From the NCBI GenBank assembly GCA_029240075.1, contig JARBTQ010000001.1:1-64000 (forward strand): 64,000 bases of DNA. The letters are read 5' to 3'. Origin of the DNA: Chlamydiales bacterium (lineage in GTDB: Bacteria; Chlamydiota; Chlamydiia; Chlamydiales; JARBTQ01). The position numbers and the translations under genes are program-made. The notes below the pieces were generated by a model, which did not search any database, was not told the origin of the DNA, and saw nothing but the letters and a program-made list of their open reading frames with translations. Positions 1 through 11,600 of this stretch are shown here, one piece after another. Position 1 is the stretch's first letter; each line of letters begins with the position of its first letter.

Positions 1-46
1 ACCGGCATTCTTCAAGAATTTGTTCTAGATAAGATTCTTTATTCAT
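1..46 (-). CDS. possible 5' end of a CDS running off the left edge (MNKESYLEQILEECR...)
   Basis: Reverse complement from position 46 gives an open ATG frame to the window edge; only 15 codons visible. Confidence 0.3.
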   Translation of the reverse strand, partial: MNKESYLEQILEECR

Positions 47-365
47 AAGACGAAATTATACTACACATAGACAAGCTTTACAAGTACGTAGGTAGTTACA
101 CTGAAAGATGTAATATAGCTAACTTCAGCTAGTTTTAATGGTTGGAAAGAATACTATAAGATATTGGAATTCAAAAACAATTTTTGTTGTTTAGGAAAAA
201 GCACATAGAAGAGTTTTTACATGAAAAGATGAGCTTGTGATTTAGACACGACAAATCTAGATAGAAAATAATCTTTTTTTGGAGAAAGGTAGTATTTTAC
301 TACATTTGTATTCGTTAACTTTACCTAGAAGACAGGATATTAATTAAAGAATCAACGATACCAAA

Positions 366-407
366 TTAGCTACCCTTTAGAAAATATAATTTACAAAGGG
401 TAGCTAA
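366..407 (-). terminator. stem-loop downstream of the slc1-like gene
   Basis: TTAGCTACCCTTT (366-378) / AAAGGGTAGCTAA (395-407), perfect 13-bp inverted repeat with 16-nt loop, just 3' of the minus-strand gene; no strong U tract. Confidence 0.5.
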
Positions 408-425
408 CTATAACAGCTTTATAGA

Positions 426-941
426 TTAGATACGGATAAATCCACCAGGGCCGCCCATTCCAGGTTTTCCAGGCATTGGAGCAGAACCTTTTTGTTTTCC
501 ATCTTTAGAATCAGACTCTTCACGTCCTTCTATAACATCGTTTACAATCTTTCTCCATTTCTCTACAGTTTCAACAAATAGCGGAGCAAAAGCTCTTAGA
601 GCTGAAGAAATAGCATGAGCCATATCAATTGTGCAATGGATAAGAATGAGTTCTTCTTGTACAGCAACTCCAACACCGCCGCCAGCCATTTGTCCACCTA
701 GCATTGATCCTTCTAGTAATTTTTCGTAAAGCTTGAGCTTTATCTTGTCATCCTTTGGAAGCCCATCTAATAAGGGAGAGTAAAGATAGAGGCGATCTGT
801 ATTAGGTTCGTAGGTAAGGTGCATTGAAAAAGCATCATCGATGCCTAAGATACACGTATTATTTTCATCAAACTCTAGGTCATTTAATCCTAGTTCCTTT
901 CCAAATTCCTTTAGATTATCAATAGCATGTTGTAGTGACAT
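426..941 (-). CDS. slc1: CesT-family type III secretion chaperone, Slc1 (CT043)-like
   Basis: 171 aa; closely resembles my recollection of chlamydial Slc1 (NNTCILG.D..FSMHLTYE..DRLY.Y.PLLDGLP...LYEKLLEGSMLGGQMAGGGVGVA). GAGGAG ribosome binding site upstream. Confidence 0.88.
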   Translation of the reverse strand: MSLQHAIDNLKEFGKELGLNDLEFDENNTCILGIDDAFSMHLTYEPNTDRLYLYSPLLDGLPKDDKIKLKLYEKLLEGSMLGGQMAGGGVGVAVQEELILIHCTIDMAHAISSALRAFAPLFVETVEKWRKIVNDVIEGREESDSKDGKQKGSAPMPGKPGMGGPGGFIRI

Positions 942-1306
942 AAAACTCTCCTCGAGTGGTTTCCTGCTTTTTTGCTTAAAATATTTACTTTTTAACCTTT
1001 TGCCTGATTGTTTGGCAATGATTATTTAGACTAAAATAACCTACATAGATCTCTTGAAAAACTATTTTGTAAGGATATTTGGCTCCACGCCTAGTTTATA
1101 TAAAAAGTCTAATATAAGTGTCCTCTATTAGGAAAATCTAGAAAATCTAACTTCCCCAATTAGCTGACAATCAGTAGGGACTAATTACAATAAATAAACG
1201 AGTATTATAAACCTCCTTTTTAGTATAATCAAGCTTATTTAACAACTAGCAGCTTGCAAAGGCTGTATTCTATATAAGAGATGTTAACCTTAGGTTATAA
1301 GTTCAT

Positions 1307-3709
1307 ATGACTTTTAAAATCGCTTTAATCTGTGGTGGGCCTTCGCTTGAACGGGGAATTTCCTTAAATTCTGCCAGATCACTTCTAGACCATATTGCTG
1401 ATCATTCTATCGAGGTTATTCCCCTTTATGTTGACCAGTATAAAAACTTTTATTTATTGTCTGCTTCACAACTTTACTCTAACACTCCGAGTGATTTCGA
1501 CTTTAAATTGGCTCAGACAGGAAAAAAGCTTGATGAAAGTTCTATCATAGAAAACCTTAAAAAGGCTGACCTTGTATTCCCTGCTATCCACGGAGAGTTT
1601 GGTGAGACAGGGGAACTTCAGCTTTTCCTAGAAAAGCATAATATCCCTTATATAGGTTGTAGTAGTGATGTTTGTAAAACCATGTTCAATAAATATGAGG
1701 CTATACAAAATTTAGAAAAGAATAAATATCCTATTATAGAGACACAACTGCTAGAAAGCCATCATAACTATCGAGAATCAATAAATTGTTTTTGGGATAA
1801 GCTTCATTTAAAAAGGGGAATCATTAAGCCAACTACTGAAGGTTCTAGCATTAATGTATTTTCAGTCACTTCTCCATCCGAGGCTATAGAAAAAGCAGAA
1901 AATTATTTTAAAATAAACCCACGAAGCCAGTTAATTTTGCAACCATTTTGTGAGGGTATAGAATTTACTGTTTATGTGATTCAAAGCCATGCAGGAGAGC
2001 CCGTAGCTTTTATACCAACGGAAGTTGAAACTAGTTATAGCAATAACCAAATATTAGATTTTAGACGTAAATATTTAGCCACAGGGCAAGCTAGGTATCA
2101 TTGTCCACCTCGTTTTCCTTTTAATACTGTAGAAATGATTCAAAAACAAACAGAGAAAGTTTTTAAACTTTTTGGGATGAGGGATTTTGCTCGTATTGAT
2201 GGATGGTTACTTGCAGATGGGACTTGTTGTTTTTCTGATTTTAATCCTATTAGTGGGATGGAACAAAATAGCTTCATGTTTCAACAAGCCGCGACACTAG
2301 GGTTGACTCATCGAGACCTACTTTACTATTTGATATCACAAGCTTCAAGAAGGTATAAAAATAGATTCATTCCGCCTATTAAAAACGAATCTTTAGCTAA
2401 AAAACCTGTTTTTGTGCTTTTTGGAGGGCAAACTGCTGAAAGACAAGTTTCTTTAATGAGTGGGACTAATATCTGGTTGAAACTCAGGCAATCAGATCAT
2501 TATTCTCCTGAACCTTTTCTATGGGATTCTAATGGAAAAATATGGCAATTAACTTACCCATTTACCTTACATCATACAGTCGAAGAGATCACTGAATGTT
2601 GTCATATTGCGGATCAAATGTTTGAAAAGTTCAAGACTGATATTCAAAAAATCAGACATTTATTAGATCTACCAAAACAAACTTCAGAAGCTTTAAAGTA
2701 TCCAGTATGCATGGATATGGCTGCTTTTGTGGAAAAAGTAAAAAAATTGGATGCATTTGTATTTATTGCCTTACATGGTGGCGAGGGAGAGGATGGTACT
2801 CTTCAATCTTTATTTGACCAGCATAATATCCTGTATAACGGGTCTGGTTTCAAAGCATCTTCTATTTGTATGGATAAATTTAAAACCACACAAAAATTAA
2901 GAGAATTAGATCTACCTCATTTAATTTGGATGTCTCAAAAAACTATTTCAATAGATGATCTAAAAAGTTTAAGCCTCAATGAATATAAAATTTTTTGGGA
3001 TTTGTTAAAACAAGAGTTAGGATATTCTAGTTATATTATTAAACCTCGCAGAGATGGTTGCTCTGCTGGTGTAATACGAATTCAAAATTATGAGGATTTG
3101 AAACTTTATGTAGATTTAGTGCAGCAAAACATTTCAGCCATCCCCCCAAATACATTTAAATCGCAACATACGATTGTAGAAATGCCACAATGGAAAGACC
3201 GTGATTTACTGCTTGAAGGATTTGTAGAAGTCGATAAATTGAGTATAGAGAACAATCAAATCATTCACAAACCAATTAACGGCTGGCTAGAAATGACTAT
3301 TGGAGTAATTGAAAAAAAGGGTTTTTATAGAGCCCTCTCCCCTAGTATTACCATAGCTGAGGGGGAAACGCTCAGTTTAGAAGAGAAATTTCAAGGAGGG
3401 ACGGGAATTAATATTACACCGCCGCCTATTGAATTAGTGTCATCCACACTAGTTGGTCTAGTAAAGCTACTTATTGAAAAAATAGCAAAGCACCTTAGCA
3501 TAGAAAACTATGCTCGAATAGACTTATTTGTTAATAGACTATCGAATAAAGTACTCATTATTGAGGTAAATACTTTGCCTGGAATGACTGCATCAACCGT
3601 TATATTTCATCAAGCGTTAGCTGAAGTACCACCCCTAACACCTTTACAATTTCTTGAAACTTTAATTGAAAATAAACTTAATAGTGCTGCTACGATAAAA
3701 GCAGGCTAA
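1307..3709 (+). CDS. tandem D-alanine--D-alanine ligase (two ATP-grasp ligase modules in one polypeptide)
   Basis: 800 aa; two copies of Ddl-type motifs: GGPSLERGISLNSA / PAIHGEFGETGELQ / ARIDGWLL...DFNPISGMEQNS, and FGGQTAERQVSLMSG / ALHGGEGEDGTLQ / ARIDLF...EVNTLPGMTASTV. Confidence 0.85.
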   Translation: MTFKIALICGGPSLERGISLNSARSLLDHIADHSIEVIPLYVDQYKNFYLLSASQLYSNTPSDFDFKLAQTGKKLDESSIIENLKKADLVFPAIHGEFGETGELQLFLEKHNIPYIGCSSDVCKTMFNKYEAIQNLEKNKYPIIETQLLESHHNYRESINCFWDKLHLKRGIIKPTTEGSSINVFSVTSPSEAIEKAENYFKINPRSQLILQPFCEGIEFTVYVIQSHAGEPVAFIPTEVETSYSNNQILDFRRKYLATGQARYHCPPRFPFNTVEMIQKQTEKVFKLFGMRDFARIDGWLLADGTCCFSDFNPISGMEQNSFMFQQAATLGLTHRDLLYYLISQASRRYKNRFIPPIKNESLAKKPVFVLFGGQTAERQVSLMSGTNIWLKLRQSDHYSPEPFLWDSNGKIWQLTYPFTLHHTVEEITECCHIADQMFEKFKTDIQKIRHLLDLPKQTSEALKYPVCMDMAAFVEKVKKLDAFVFIALHGGEGEDGTLQSLFDQHNILYNGSGFKASSICMDKFKTTQKLRELDLPHLIWMSQKTISIDDLKSLSLNEYKIFWDLLKQELGYSSYIIKPRRDGCSAGVIRIQNYEDLKLYVDLVQQNISAIPPNTFKSQHTIVEMPQWKDRDLLLEGFVEVDKLSIENNQIIHKPINGWLEMTIGVIEKKGFYRALSPSITIAEGETLSLEEKFQGGTGINITPPPIELVSSTLVGLVKLLIEKIAKHLSIENYARIDLFVNRLSNKVLIIEVNTLPGMTASTVIFHQALAEVPPLTPLQFLETLIENKLNSAATIKAG

Positions 3710-3742
3710 AAATTGAAAAGCAATAACGTACATACGTAGTAA

Positions 3743-5110
3743 ATGAATATAGTTATTATAGGAGCTGGAGAAGTAGGACTCCATTTAGCAAGCCTACTAT
3801 CAAATACAGACTACAATATTACCTTAATAGACAAAGATCCACGTAAATTAAACGATGCAGCACAGCAATTAGATATTGCGACTGAGCATGGATCTGGAAC
3901 TGATTGGGCACTATTAAAAAAAGTGATCGAAGTCAATTCCCCCAGTAATATTCTGATAGCAGCCACAGATGATGACGAAACCAATTTAGTCTGTTGCACA
4001 GCAGCCAAACATATAGGTTATACAAAGACTATAGCTCGAATACGTCAAAACAGCTATTTTAAAAATACAGAAATTGATTGGAATAGAACCTTTCAAGTTG
4101 ATCATATCTTTTCTCCAGAACAACTTGTTGCTTATGAGTTATTTCAATCTGTACTTAGCCCTGCTTCTACCTCAGTTGCTAGCTTCTCAGATGGCGCTAT
4201 TCAAATGCGAACATTCATTATTCCAAAAGCATGGGATAGGGCTCATATTCCTCTACATTCTCTAGCATTACCCAAAGGGGTAGTTATAGCCCTTATCCAT
4301 CGAAGAAAAGGTAATAAGCAAACTAATGAATATGAAATGATTTTTCCTCATGGTAGTGATTACATTTTAGCAGAAGATGAAGTAACTTTCATCGGACAAC
4401 AAAAAGCTGTACTAGCAATACACAATTTTTTTCATATCGAACAAAAGAAAGTTAATTCTGCAGTAGTTATGGGAGGGTCACTTATAGGGTCTCAATTAGC
4501 AAGGTACTTAGTTGAGGCTAACATTCATGTTAAGTTAATTGATAAAGACTATAAAAAGTGCTGTGAAATAGCCCATGAACTCCCCTCTGTGACAGTGCTC
4601 CACCATGATGGCAGAAATCAAGAAATTTTTATGTCTGAACGACTTGATATGAGTGATATACTGATTGCTAGCACAAAGAATGATGATACAAACATTTTAA
4701 CAGGTATGATTGCAAAAGAAAGTGGCATTAAAAATGTGCTAGTACTATTGTCAAATACACAGTATCAGCCATTATTAAAAAAATGGGGTTTAAATCATAC
4801 AGTTTCCCCCTTATACTGTGCTGCGAATTACATCTTACCCTTATTACAAACTAAAAGTATTCTTTCTATAGCTTCGTTGTATAACAATAGCGCTGAAATC
4901 ATTGAATTAAGCATTACAGACAATGCAAAAGTTGCTAATATTCCTCTATCCTTATTAGGTCCACGATTGCCTCCTAATTTGCTTATCGCTATCATTGAGC
5001 ATAATAATGAAAGAAAAGTAGCAAATGGAAACTCAATCTTACAATCTGGAGATTCAGTAGTCTTAATTACCGATCCCAAATACTTTCCGTATATACAAGC
5101 AAATTTTTAA
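3743..5110 (+). CDS. trkA: Trk system potassium uptake protein TrkA
   Basis: 455 aa; two NAD-binding RCK modules (MNIVIIGAGEVGLHLASLL; AVVMGGSLIGSQLARYL); followed by trkH. Confidence 0.9.
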   Translation: MNIVIIGAGEVGLHLASLLSNTDYNITLIDKDPRKLNDAAQQLDIATEHGSGTDWALLKKVIEVNSPSNILIAATDDDETNLVCCTAAKHIGYTKTIARIRQNSYFKNTEIDWNRTFQVDHIFSPEQLVAYELFQSVLSPASTSVASFSDGAIQMRTFIIPKAWDRAHIPLHSLALPKGVVIALIHRRKGNKQTNEYEMIFPHGSDYILAEDEVTFIGQQKAVLAIHNFFHIEQKKVNSAVVMGGSLIGSQLARYLVEANIHVKLIDKDYKKCCEIAHELPSVTVLHHDGRNQEIFMSERLDMSDILIASTKNDDTNILTGMIAKESGIKNVLVLLSNTQYQPLLKKWGLNHTVSPLYCAANYILPLLQTKSILSIASLYNNSAEIIELSITDNAKVANIPLSLLGPRLPPNLLIAIIEHNNERKVANGNSILQSGDSVVLITDPKYFPYIQANF

Positions 5111-5121
5111 TCTAAATTTTT

Positions 5122-6765
5122 ATGCTATACAAAGAGATCTACCGTATTCTAGCCCGTTATTTGTATGTGTTGTCTGCAACTTTAATGATACCTTTCTCTA
5201 TTGCGACTTATTATGAGTTTTTAGCTCCTTCTCATATACATCCGCAGCCTCATAGTACCTATGCGTTTCTGCTATCTACTATCATTTGCCTGATAATAGC
5301 AGGTTTCATGCATTACTTAGGAAGAAAAGCTTGCGGTCAATTATATCAAAGGGAAAGTATAGCAATAGCTGTCTTAGTGTGGTTTATTACCGCTGCTATA
5401 GCTGCATTACCATTCTATCTATCAAACACAATAGGATTTTTAGACTCTTATTTTGAAGCTGTTTCTGGTTTAACTACAACCGGAGCTACTATCATGGAGC
5501 CAAAGGTCTATGATGAAGTAACTGGTACTGAAATTTTAATCAGTGCATCTACACAGTCAGCTCAAACACTAGGGCTACCTTACTATGGCACTATAAATCC
5601 TGTAAGAGATAAAGTAACTGGTGTAGAAATTTTTCATGGGATAGAAGCTGTGGGGAAAGCTCTATTGTTTTGGCGCAGTTTTCTACAGTGGCTGGGTGGA
5701 ATGGGAATCCTCATGCTTTTTATAGCACTAATATCTCGTCCTGGCATTGGGGGTAAACTTTTGTATCAAGCTGAGATACCAGGTCCTGTTAAAGAAAGTT
5801 TAACCCCCCGTATTACGGAAACAGTCTCTAATCTCTGGAAAATTTACCTTATACTATCTTTTATCCTAGTTACTCTACTTTACATCACTAATAAGCAAAT
5901 CTCTCTGTTTGACTCCATTACTTTAGCTTTTTCTACTATATCTACAGGGGGATTCAGCAATTATAATTATAGCCTTTTTTCTTTTAAAAATGAATTAACA
6001 GAGTGGATTGTTATCATATTCATGTTTTTGGGGGGAATAAATTTTGCATTTTATTTTTATTATTTGAAAGGCAAATTCAATAAATTATTAAGTCCCGAGC
6101 TTTTTATCTATCTAACTACTTTATTTATAGGGAGCATTATCATTGCTTATAATATTAGAGGGATTCAAAAAGTCTATTTAGATAGCTCTTTAGGTGTTTT
6201 TTCAACTTACGAAGCAATTCGATACGGATTACTACATTATATCTCGGCTCAAACCTCAACAGGTTTTGCTATCATAAACTATGAAACATGGCCCGATATT
6301 TGTAAATTGACAATGTTTTTAGGAATGTATCTAGGGGGGATGGCGGGTTCGACATCAGGGGGGATTAAAATAGCACGTTTTTATATGCTTTATCATATCT
6401 TAAAAGGGTTCTTTCGCAAATTAATACATCCTAAGGCCGTATACTTTCATAGAGCTAACTCTGATACAGAGACTAATCAAAGCGATTTAACTATTCTAAC
6501 CTTCTTTGTCTTATTTCTATCTATCTCAGCTATCAGCACCTTTGTATTTGTAATAGATCGTGTAGATATCAACACAGCGGTAAGTATTGTAGCTTGCATG
6601 ATCAATAATACAGGGCTTTCATTTGGCAGCGCAGGCCCAACGGAGTCTTGTGCATTTCTATCCCCACTTTCAAAAATGCTCTGCATTTTTTTAATGATCT
6701 TTGGGCGGTTAGAATGCTTTGCATTGCTAATAACTTGTATGCCTTCCTTTTGGTCTGGAAAATAA
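5122..6765 (+). CDS. trkH: Trk/Ktr potassium transporter membrane subunit TrkH
   Basis: 547 aa multi-TM with selectivity-filter-like TTTGAT, STGGFS, STGFA segments; 12 bp after trkA. Confidence 0.9.
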   Translation: MLYKEIYRILARYLYVLSATLMIPFSIATYYEFLAPSHIHPQPHSTYAFLLSTIICLIIAGFMHYLGRKACGQLYQRESIAIAVLVWFITAAIAALPFYLSNTIGFLDSYFEAVSGLTTTGATIMEPKVYDEVTGTEILISASTQSAQTLGLPYYGTINPVRDKVTGVEIFHGIEAVGKALLFWRSFLQWLGGMGILMLFIALISRPGIGGKLLYQAEIPGPVKESLTPRITETVSNLWKIYLILSFILVTLLYITNKQISLFDSITLAFSTISTGGFSNYNYSLFSFKNELTEWIVIIFMFLGGINFAFYFYYLKGKFNKLLSPELFIYLTTLFIGSIIIAYNIRGIQKVYLDSSLGVFSTYEAIRYGLLHYISAQTSTGFAIINYETWPDICKLTMFLGMYLGGMAGSTSGGIKIARFYMLYHILKGFFRKLIHPKAVYFHRANSDTETNQSDLTILTFFVLFLSISAISTFVFVIDRVDINTAVSIVACMINNTGLSFGSAGPTESCAFLSPLSKMLCIFLMIFGRLECFALLITCMPSFWSGK

Positions 6766-6936
6766 ATTAAAAAGTTTTGTAAAAAGATTCTCTGTAAGGG
6801 ATATGGCAAATTGAATATGCTGTCTTTGGTTTATAAAGCCATTACTGGTTGGTTCTTGAAAGTTTTAATAAAGGCAGTTCTTAAAAAATCACAATCTTAT
6901 AATAGTTAACTAACGTAATAATCAAAAGGACGAATA

Positions 6937-7896
6937 ATGATGTTAAAGAATTTATTTGAGGAACAAAAAGGTTATATTAATAATTTTTTTGAATTTCTTG
7001 ATTTTAATAAGGCAGAGGAAATCTTAGAAGCTTTTCTGTGCTGCAAAGGCACTATCTTTTTTACAGGAATAGGGAAAAGTAGCTTTGTCGCAAACAAAAT
7101 TGCGGCTACTCTTTGTTCTACCGGGACGAAGGCTTATTATATTCCGACTACAGATGCGATGCATGGCGATTTAGGAATTGTTTCAGCCAATGATATTGTT
7201 GTAATGATCAGCAAAAGTGGTGAAAGTGATGAGCTACTTAATTTAGCACCCTATATAAGAAATAAAGGGGCCAGAATAATAGCTTTTGTATCAAATCCAC
7301 GAAGCCGTTTGTCTAAAGCATGTGATTTGTTTATTTACTTACCCCTTGAAAAGGAATTATGTCCATTTAACCTTGCTCCTACGACCTCTGTAGCAATACA
7401 CCTTATCTTTGGAGATATCCTGGCGGTCGCTCTTATGAGAGCCAAAGGTTTTAGCTTGGATGCCTATGCTAAAAATCACCCGGCTGGTCGCATAGGCAAA
7501 AGAATTTCTCTTAAAGTAGGGGATCTTATGCTAAAGGATGATAAACTTCCCTTATGTGGGCCTCAAGATAAGTTAGTGGATATTTTAGTAGAGTTATCAC
7601 AGAAACAATGCGGTTGTATTCTCATAGTTGATACAAACCAAAGACTACTAGGTATATTCACTGATGGTGATTTAAGACGTGCTTTACAAAAACATAAAGA
7701 ATCTGTTTTACAAGAAACTATGGATAAATTAATGAATCCTACCCCCCGTTATCTGAAAAATGAAGCCTTAGCATGGGATGCTGTAAAGTTTATGGAAGAG
7801 GATCATAAAAAACCTATTACTGTATTACCAATATTAGATGGGGAGAAAGTAATTGGGCTAATTCGTATGCATGACATTGTACAATCTGGATTATAA
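6937..7896 (+). CDS. kdsD: arabinose-5-phosphate isomerase (KpsF/GutQ family, SIS + CBS domains)
   Basis: 319 aa; SIS domain (GIGKSSFVANKIAATLCSTGTKAYYI...SKSGESDELL) plus two CBS repeats (LGIFTDGDLRRAL). Confidence 0.9.
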   Translation: MMLKNLFEEQKGYINNFFEFLDFNKAEEILEAFLCCKGTIFFTGIGKSSFVANKIAATLCSTGTKAYYIPTTDAMHGDLGIVSANDIVVMISKSGESDELLNLAPYIRNKGARIIAFVSNPRSRLSKACDLFIYLPLEKELCPFNLAPTTSVAIHLIFGDILAVALMRAKGFSLDAYAKNHPAGRIGKRISLKVGDLMLKDDKLPLCGPQDKLVDILVELSQKQCGCILIVDTNQRLLGIFTDGDLRRALQKHKESVLQETMDKLMNPTPRYLKNEALAWDAVKFMEEDHKKPITVLPILDGEKVIGLIRMHDIVQSGL

Positions 7897-8664
7897 TGCA
7901 CGGCATACAGTTAATGTATAAAGCGCTTTAGGACAAAGATCTAATAGCGCATTTCCACAGCGTTCTAAAGTTGTTCCTGTAGTCACAACATCATCGACAA
8001 CTAAAACTATTTTATCGCTAAGATCTATCTTACGATTAGCAATAATCTGAGATTTATTATGTAAGTTCTTACGCTGTCTTAAGCTTAATGCTGCTTGTGG
8101 ATAATCCCCACTTTGTTTAATTAATGCTTGTTGCACAGGTACATTCAAAATCTTTCCTAACTGTTCAGCCAATAAAAAACTTTGATTATACCCTCTATCT
8201 AAACGCCGTAGCCAGGATTGAGGTACAGGTACGATAGTATCAATAGTAGGCCAATTCAACTTTAAATACTGTAGAGCCATATATCCTGCTAAACTTTGTG
8301 ATAAATAGGGTTTATTAGAATATTTAAATTTTTTTACTAAACTAGAGGCTGGACCTGTATAATCAAATACAGCAGCCTTCCTACAATATACAGACAACTC
8401 TTGCCTGCAAGAGCATTTTACCAAATCAGAAAAATCTTCTAATTCAGTAAAACAGTACTCACAGCAGGATAAAGGATTAATAGGAACAAGCTCTTGAATA
8501 CAAGTTTTACAGAGAAAAGGGCCCTCTACAGCTTCTAAATTCTGGTTACAATGTAAGCAACAGGCAGGATAAATAAAATGTAAGCATTGAGCATAAGCTT
8601 GGTACAGTATTTTAATAGCTAGATTACATGCTTTAAAAACTCTTGAATTATGGATCAGCTTCAT
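7891..8664 (-). CDS. comF: ComF family phosphoribosyltransferase
   Basis: 257 aa; CxxC zinc-finger-like N-terminus (CCLHC...CKTC...CCEYC) and PRTase motif VLVVDDVVTTGTTLE. Confidence 0.85.
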   Translation of the reverse strand: MKLIHNSRVFKACNLAIKILYQAYAQCLHFIYPACCLHCNQNLEAVEGPFLCKTCIQELVPINPLSCCEYCFTELEDFSDLVKCSCRQELSVYCRKAAVFDYTGPASSLVKKFKYSNKPYLSQSLAGYMALQYLKLNWPTIDTIVPVPQSWLRRLDRGYNQSFLLAEQLGKILNVPVQQALIKQSGDYPQAALSLRQRKNLHNKSQIIANRKIDLSDKIVLVVDDVVTTGTTLERCGNALLDLCPKALYTLTVCRAL

Positions 8665-11600
8665 ACATTTTTGCTCGTGTTTCCTTTTTTAATGATCTCA
8701 CTTGGTAGCTAGGATGGTTTAAATCTCCTCTTATATAAAAAATAAATAATTCGCCAAACTTAAACATGACACGTTGCTTAACTTTTACAGCTATATTAAG
8801 CTTTCCATCAAATCCTACACTTGAAGGCATATATTCCTGAGCCAAAAAGAATTGAGATTTTTTTGATTGGCTATAACAATTTGATAAATTAGTTAAGTCC
8901 ATTCGATTGCTTTGTATTTTATAGTGCAGCGAACCTTTAACAGGAATTAATAATTCAGGGGATATTCCCATCTGGGCTACCATCTCAGATGGTATAGCAA
9001 AAAAAGGCTTCAACCAATGATTTTTAGGTTTGTTTTCAAAATTAATATAACCTTCTCCCGCAAATGTATTGGCCTCCCCAATAATTCCTTTTAAGGAATT
9101 TAATTCTCCATATGAGATTTCAAAGCTACTATTTATCTTTTTCCCTTCTACAGCTGTCAAATTTTTAGGTCTTACATTATGGATTAGAATTTGAGGAATT
9201 TCTAGTTTCCATAACTGCTTGTTATTGACTTTTAAAAGGACAGAATCTGCTTTAAGGGATGCATCCCCTGTTTTTAATTTCAGGTGAGAAATCTTCATTT
9301 TTTTTGAAACATACTCTATTTTAGCAGAGGCTAAGTCAATAGGTGTATTATATATTTTATTATCTTTACCCTCTAAAGACCCTTTAAAAACACTTTGGGA
9401 TATATTGTTTTTCGATAATTTAAAATCACCCTTAAACTCATAATATGAATTAGATGAAGATTGCTTAAAGATAGGTTTAACCATCGTCGGTAAATAGGGA
9501 TAAAATTCGGCAAGACTGCAGTACAAAGAGCCTTTAAAAGGCAAAAACTCTAAGGTTTCCCCTTCTTCTAACTCGTATGCGGTTAGGTCAACTTTCCAAC
9601 CTGCTATTTCTCCTACAATACAGGGTACCAATAACCCATACTTATTATCTCTTTCCCAGTACAATATTACGTTAGATTTATCAGCATTAGGTTGCACTGG
9701 CCATTCAAAAGTATTTGAAGTTGCTAATTTTAGCGTTCCAGCTTTAATAGTTGAATCATTACTTTGAAAAGATGCTACAAGATTATTTTTAGAGTTTAAG
9801 GGGATTGCAGTTTGTACTTGTAATCCTTCGAATGGAGTATACTTGATATTGATTGCATCTAACTGTAGGTCTTTCCCTGAAAGAAAATACGTATTTGGAG
9901 CTACCTTTAACTGCCATTTATACTCATTATTCCGTCCCGTAATGTCAAGTGAGCCTGTAATAGGGTTTTTGAAACAAGAATTATCTAGAATAAATTTTGA
10001 TTTGAATTCGGTGTTAAAATAGTAACCTAGCCTTTCTGCTATCTTTGTTGGAGCCTTTGTAGCAATTTGGAATTGACCTTTTTCTAAATTCCAAGTTCGT
10101 TTATAAGCTCGATAAGTAATTTTATCAAAATCTAGCACTACATCTGGGCCCATAAAGCTACTTAATTCTTCTGAAGGTTTAGAAGATTTAATTGTTTTTT
10201 CTGAATCTTCAATAAAATCTAAATGAAATAAAGCTTTGGTAATACTAACTAGCTCTTCTTCCGAATCAATAGATAATTGTATAGGTTGAGGGGTATTTAT
10301 TTTGGTATTGTTTATGATAAGATCTGTAGTTTCTATACTCAACTGACCATTTATTTTCTGTGGAACAAAATCTTCGTTAAAGCAATCTAGCTCTAATACC
10401 CCTTTTCCCTTTAATTTTCCTTGGTAAGAATTTACTTGATTTAAGTGGGCTGCAAATTTTTGTGCCAATATCTCTATATCAATACTAGCATCTCGCACAC
10501 TGAACTGAGCACTCTGATTCAAATAATCATATTGACCTTGTAAATCAACATATAATTGATCTTTACTGTTACAACGAAGAGAGTTAATCCCCAAAACTCC
10601 TTTTTTAAGTTGATAAGCGTCTAAAGAAGATTCGGTATGGTTCCATATTAATTGATTAATAACCCAATGTTTTGAGCTAAAAGCACTGTCAATTTTGAAA
10701 TTTTCACAAGAGTAGTTTCCTAAAGCAATTTCTTCACTCTCTGCTGTAAAATGGTAAATTTGCCTTAGTGGGTCAGACAATTCTATATGAGATGAAATTA
10801 TCCCTTTGTATTGCCCTAATTCTTGTATTCGATTAAATAACGGGTTAAGATCCTCAAGCCATGCAAAAGGCAAGATTAAGGGAAGATCTTCTGCTAATGC
10901 TTTTAAAGAGAATGTCGGAAATGCTGATATGTGCGTTGGTAAGCCTTCTTCGTTAAAGCGCATCTCTTTTATCCCGAAATAAAAGTTATCCGCAAGTTTT
11001 GAATCTTCATCTAAGTACAAACTATATTCACTTAAATTACCTTTAGTTTGATCTGCCTTAATTATTGAGCCCTTTAAATGAGCTTTAGATGCTAGTCCTT
11101 CAGACATAGCGAAATCGAAGGTAGCACACAGCTTATCTGTTAGGCATTCGACAGTTAAATAGGGAATTTTCCAGTTATACTTATGCTTTTTGCATAAACT
11201 ATTATTAAAGTATTCGCCCTCACAATCTGCTATTTTCAAAGTATCTAGTGGATAGTCATATGAAAAGCTTAATTCCCCTCTTTCTATCCCAGCCTTGTAA
11301 GAGCTTAAAGTTCGGATTTGTTCAGCTTTTCCCTCTGCATGAATAACCCATTGGTTTCGTTCCGGTTGATCGGGGTACAAAGTAGCATGTATAGAAAGTG
11401 GTTCTTGTTTCAAGTTTAACTTCCCTTCAATAGGAATATCCCATACTTTCGACTTTCCTAAGTAAGCTAAGAATTTTTGCAAATTGGATAACTTTCCCCC
11501 AATAGAGTGAGCGTTTAATGAAATATCTATCGAATCATCCATAGTTAGGTCTATAAATAAATCTGCATCTATAGCTAACCCTTCTGAAGTTGCTTTCAAA

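Noticed and set aside
841-1029. 62-aa plus-strand ORF overlapping the 5' end of the slc1-like gene
   Set aside because: Antisense to a well-supported CDS and its leader; low-complexity composition, no recognisable domain.
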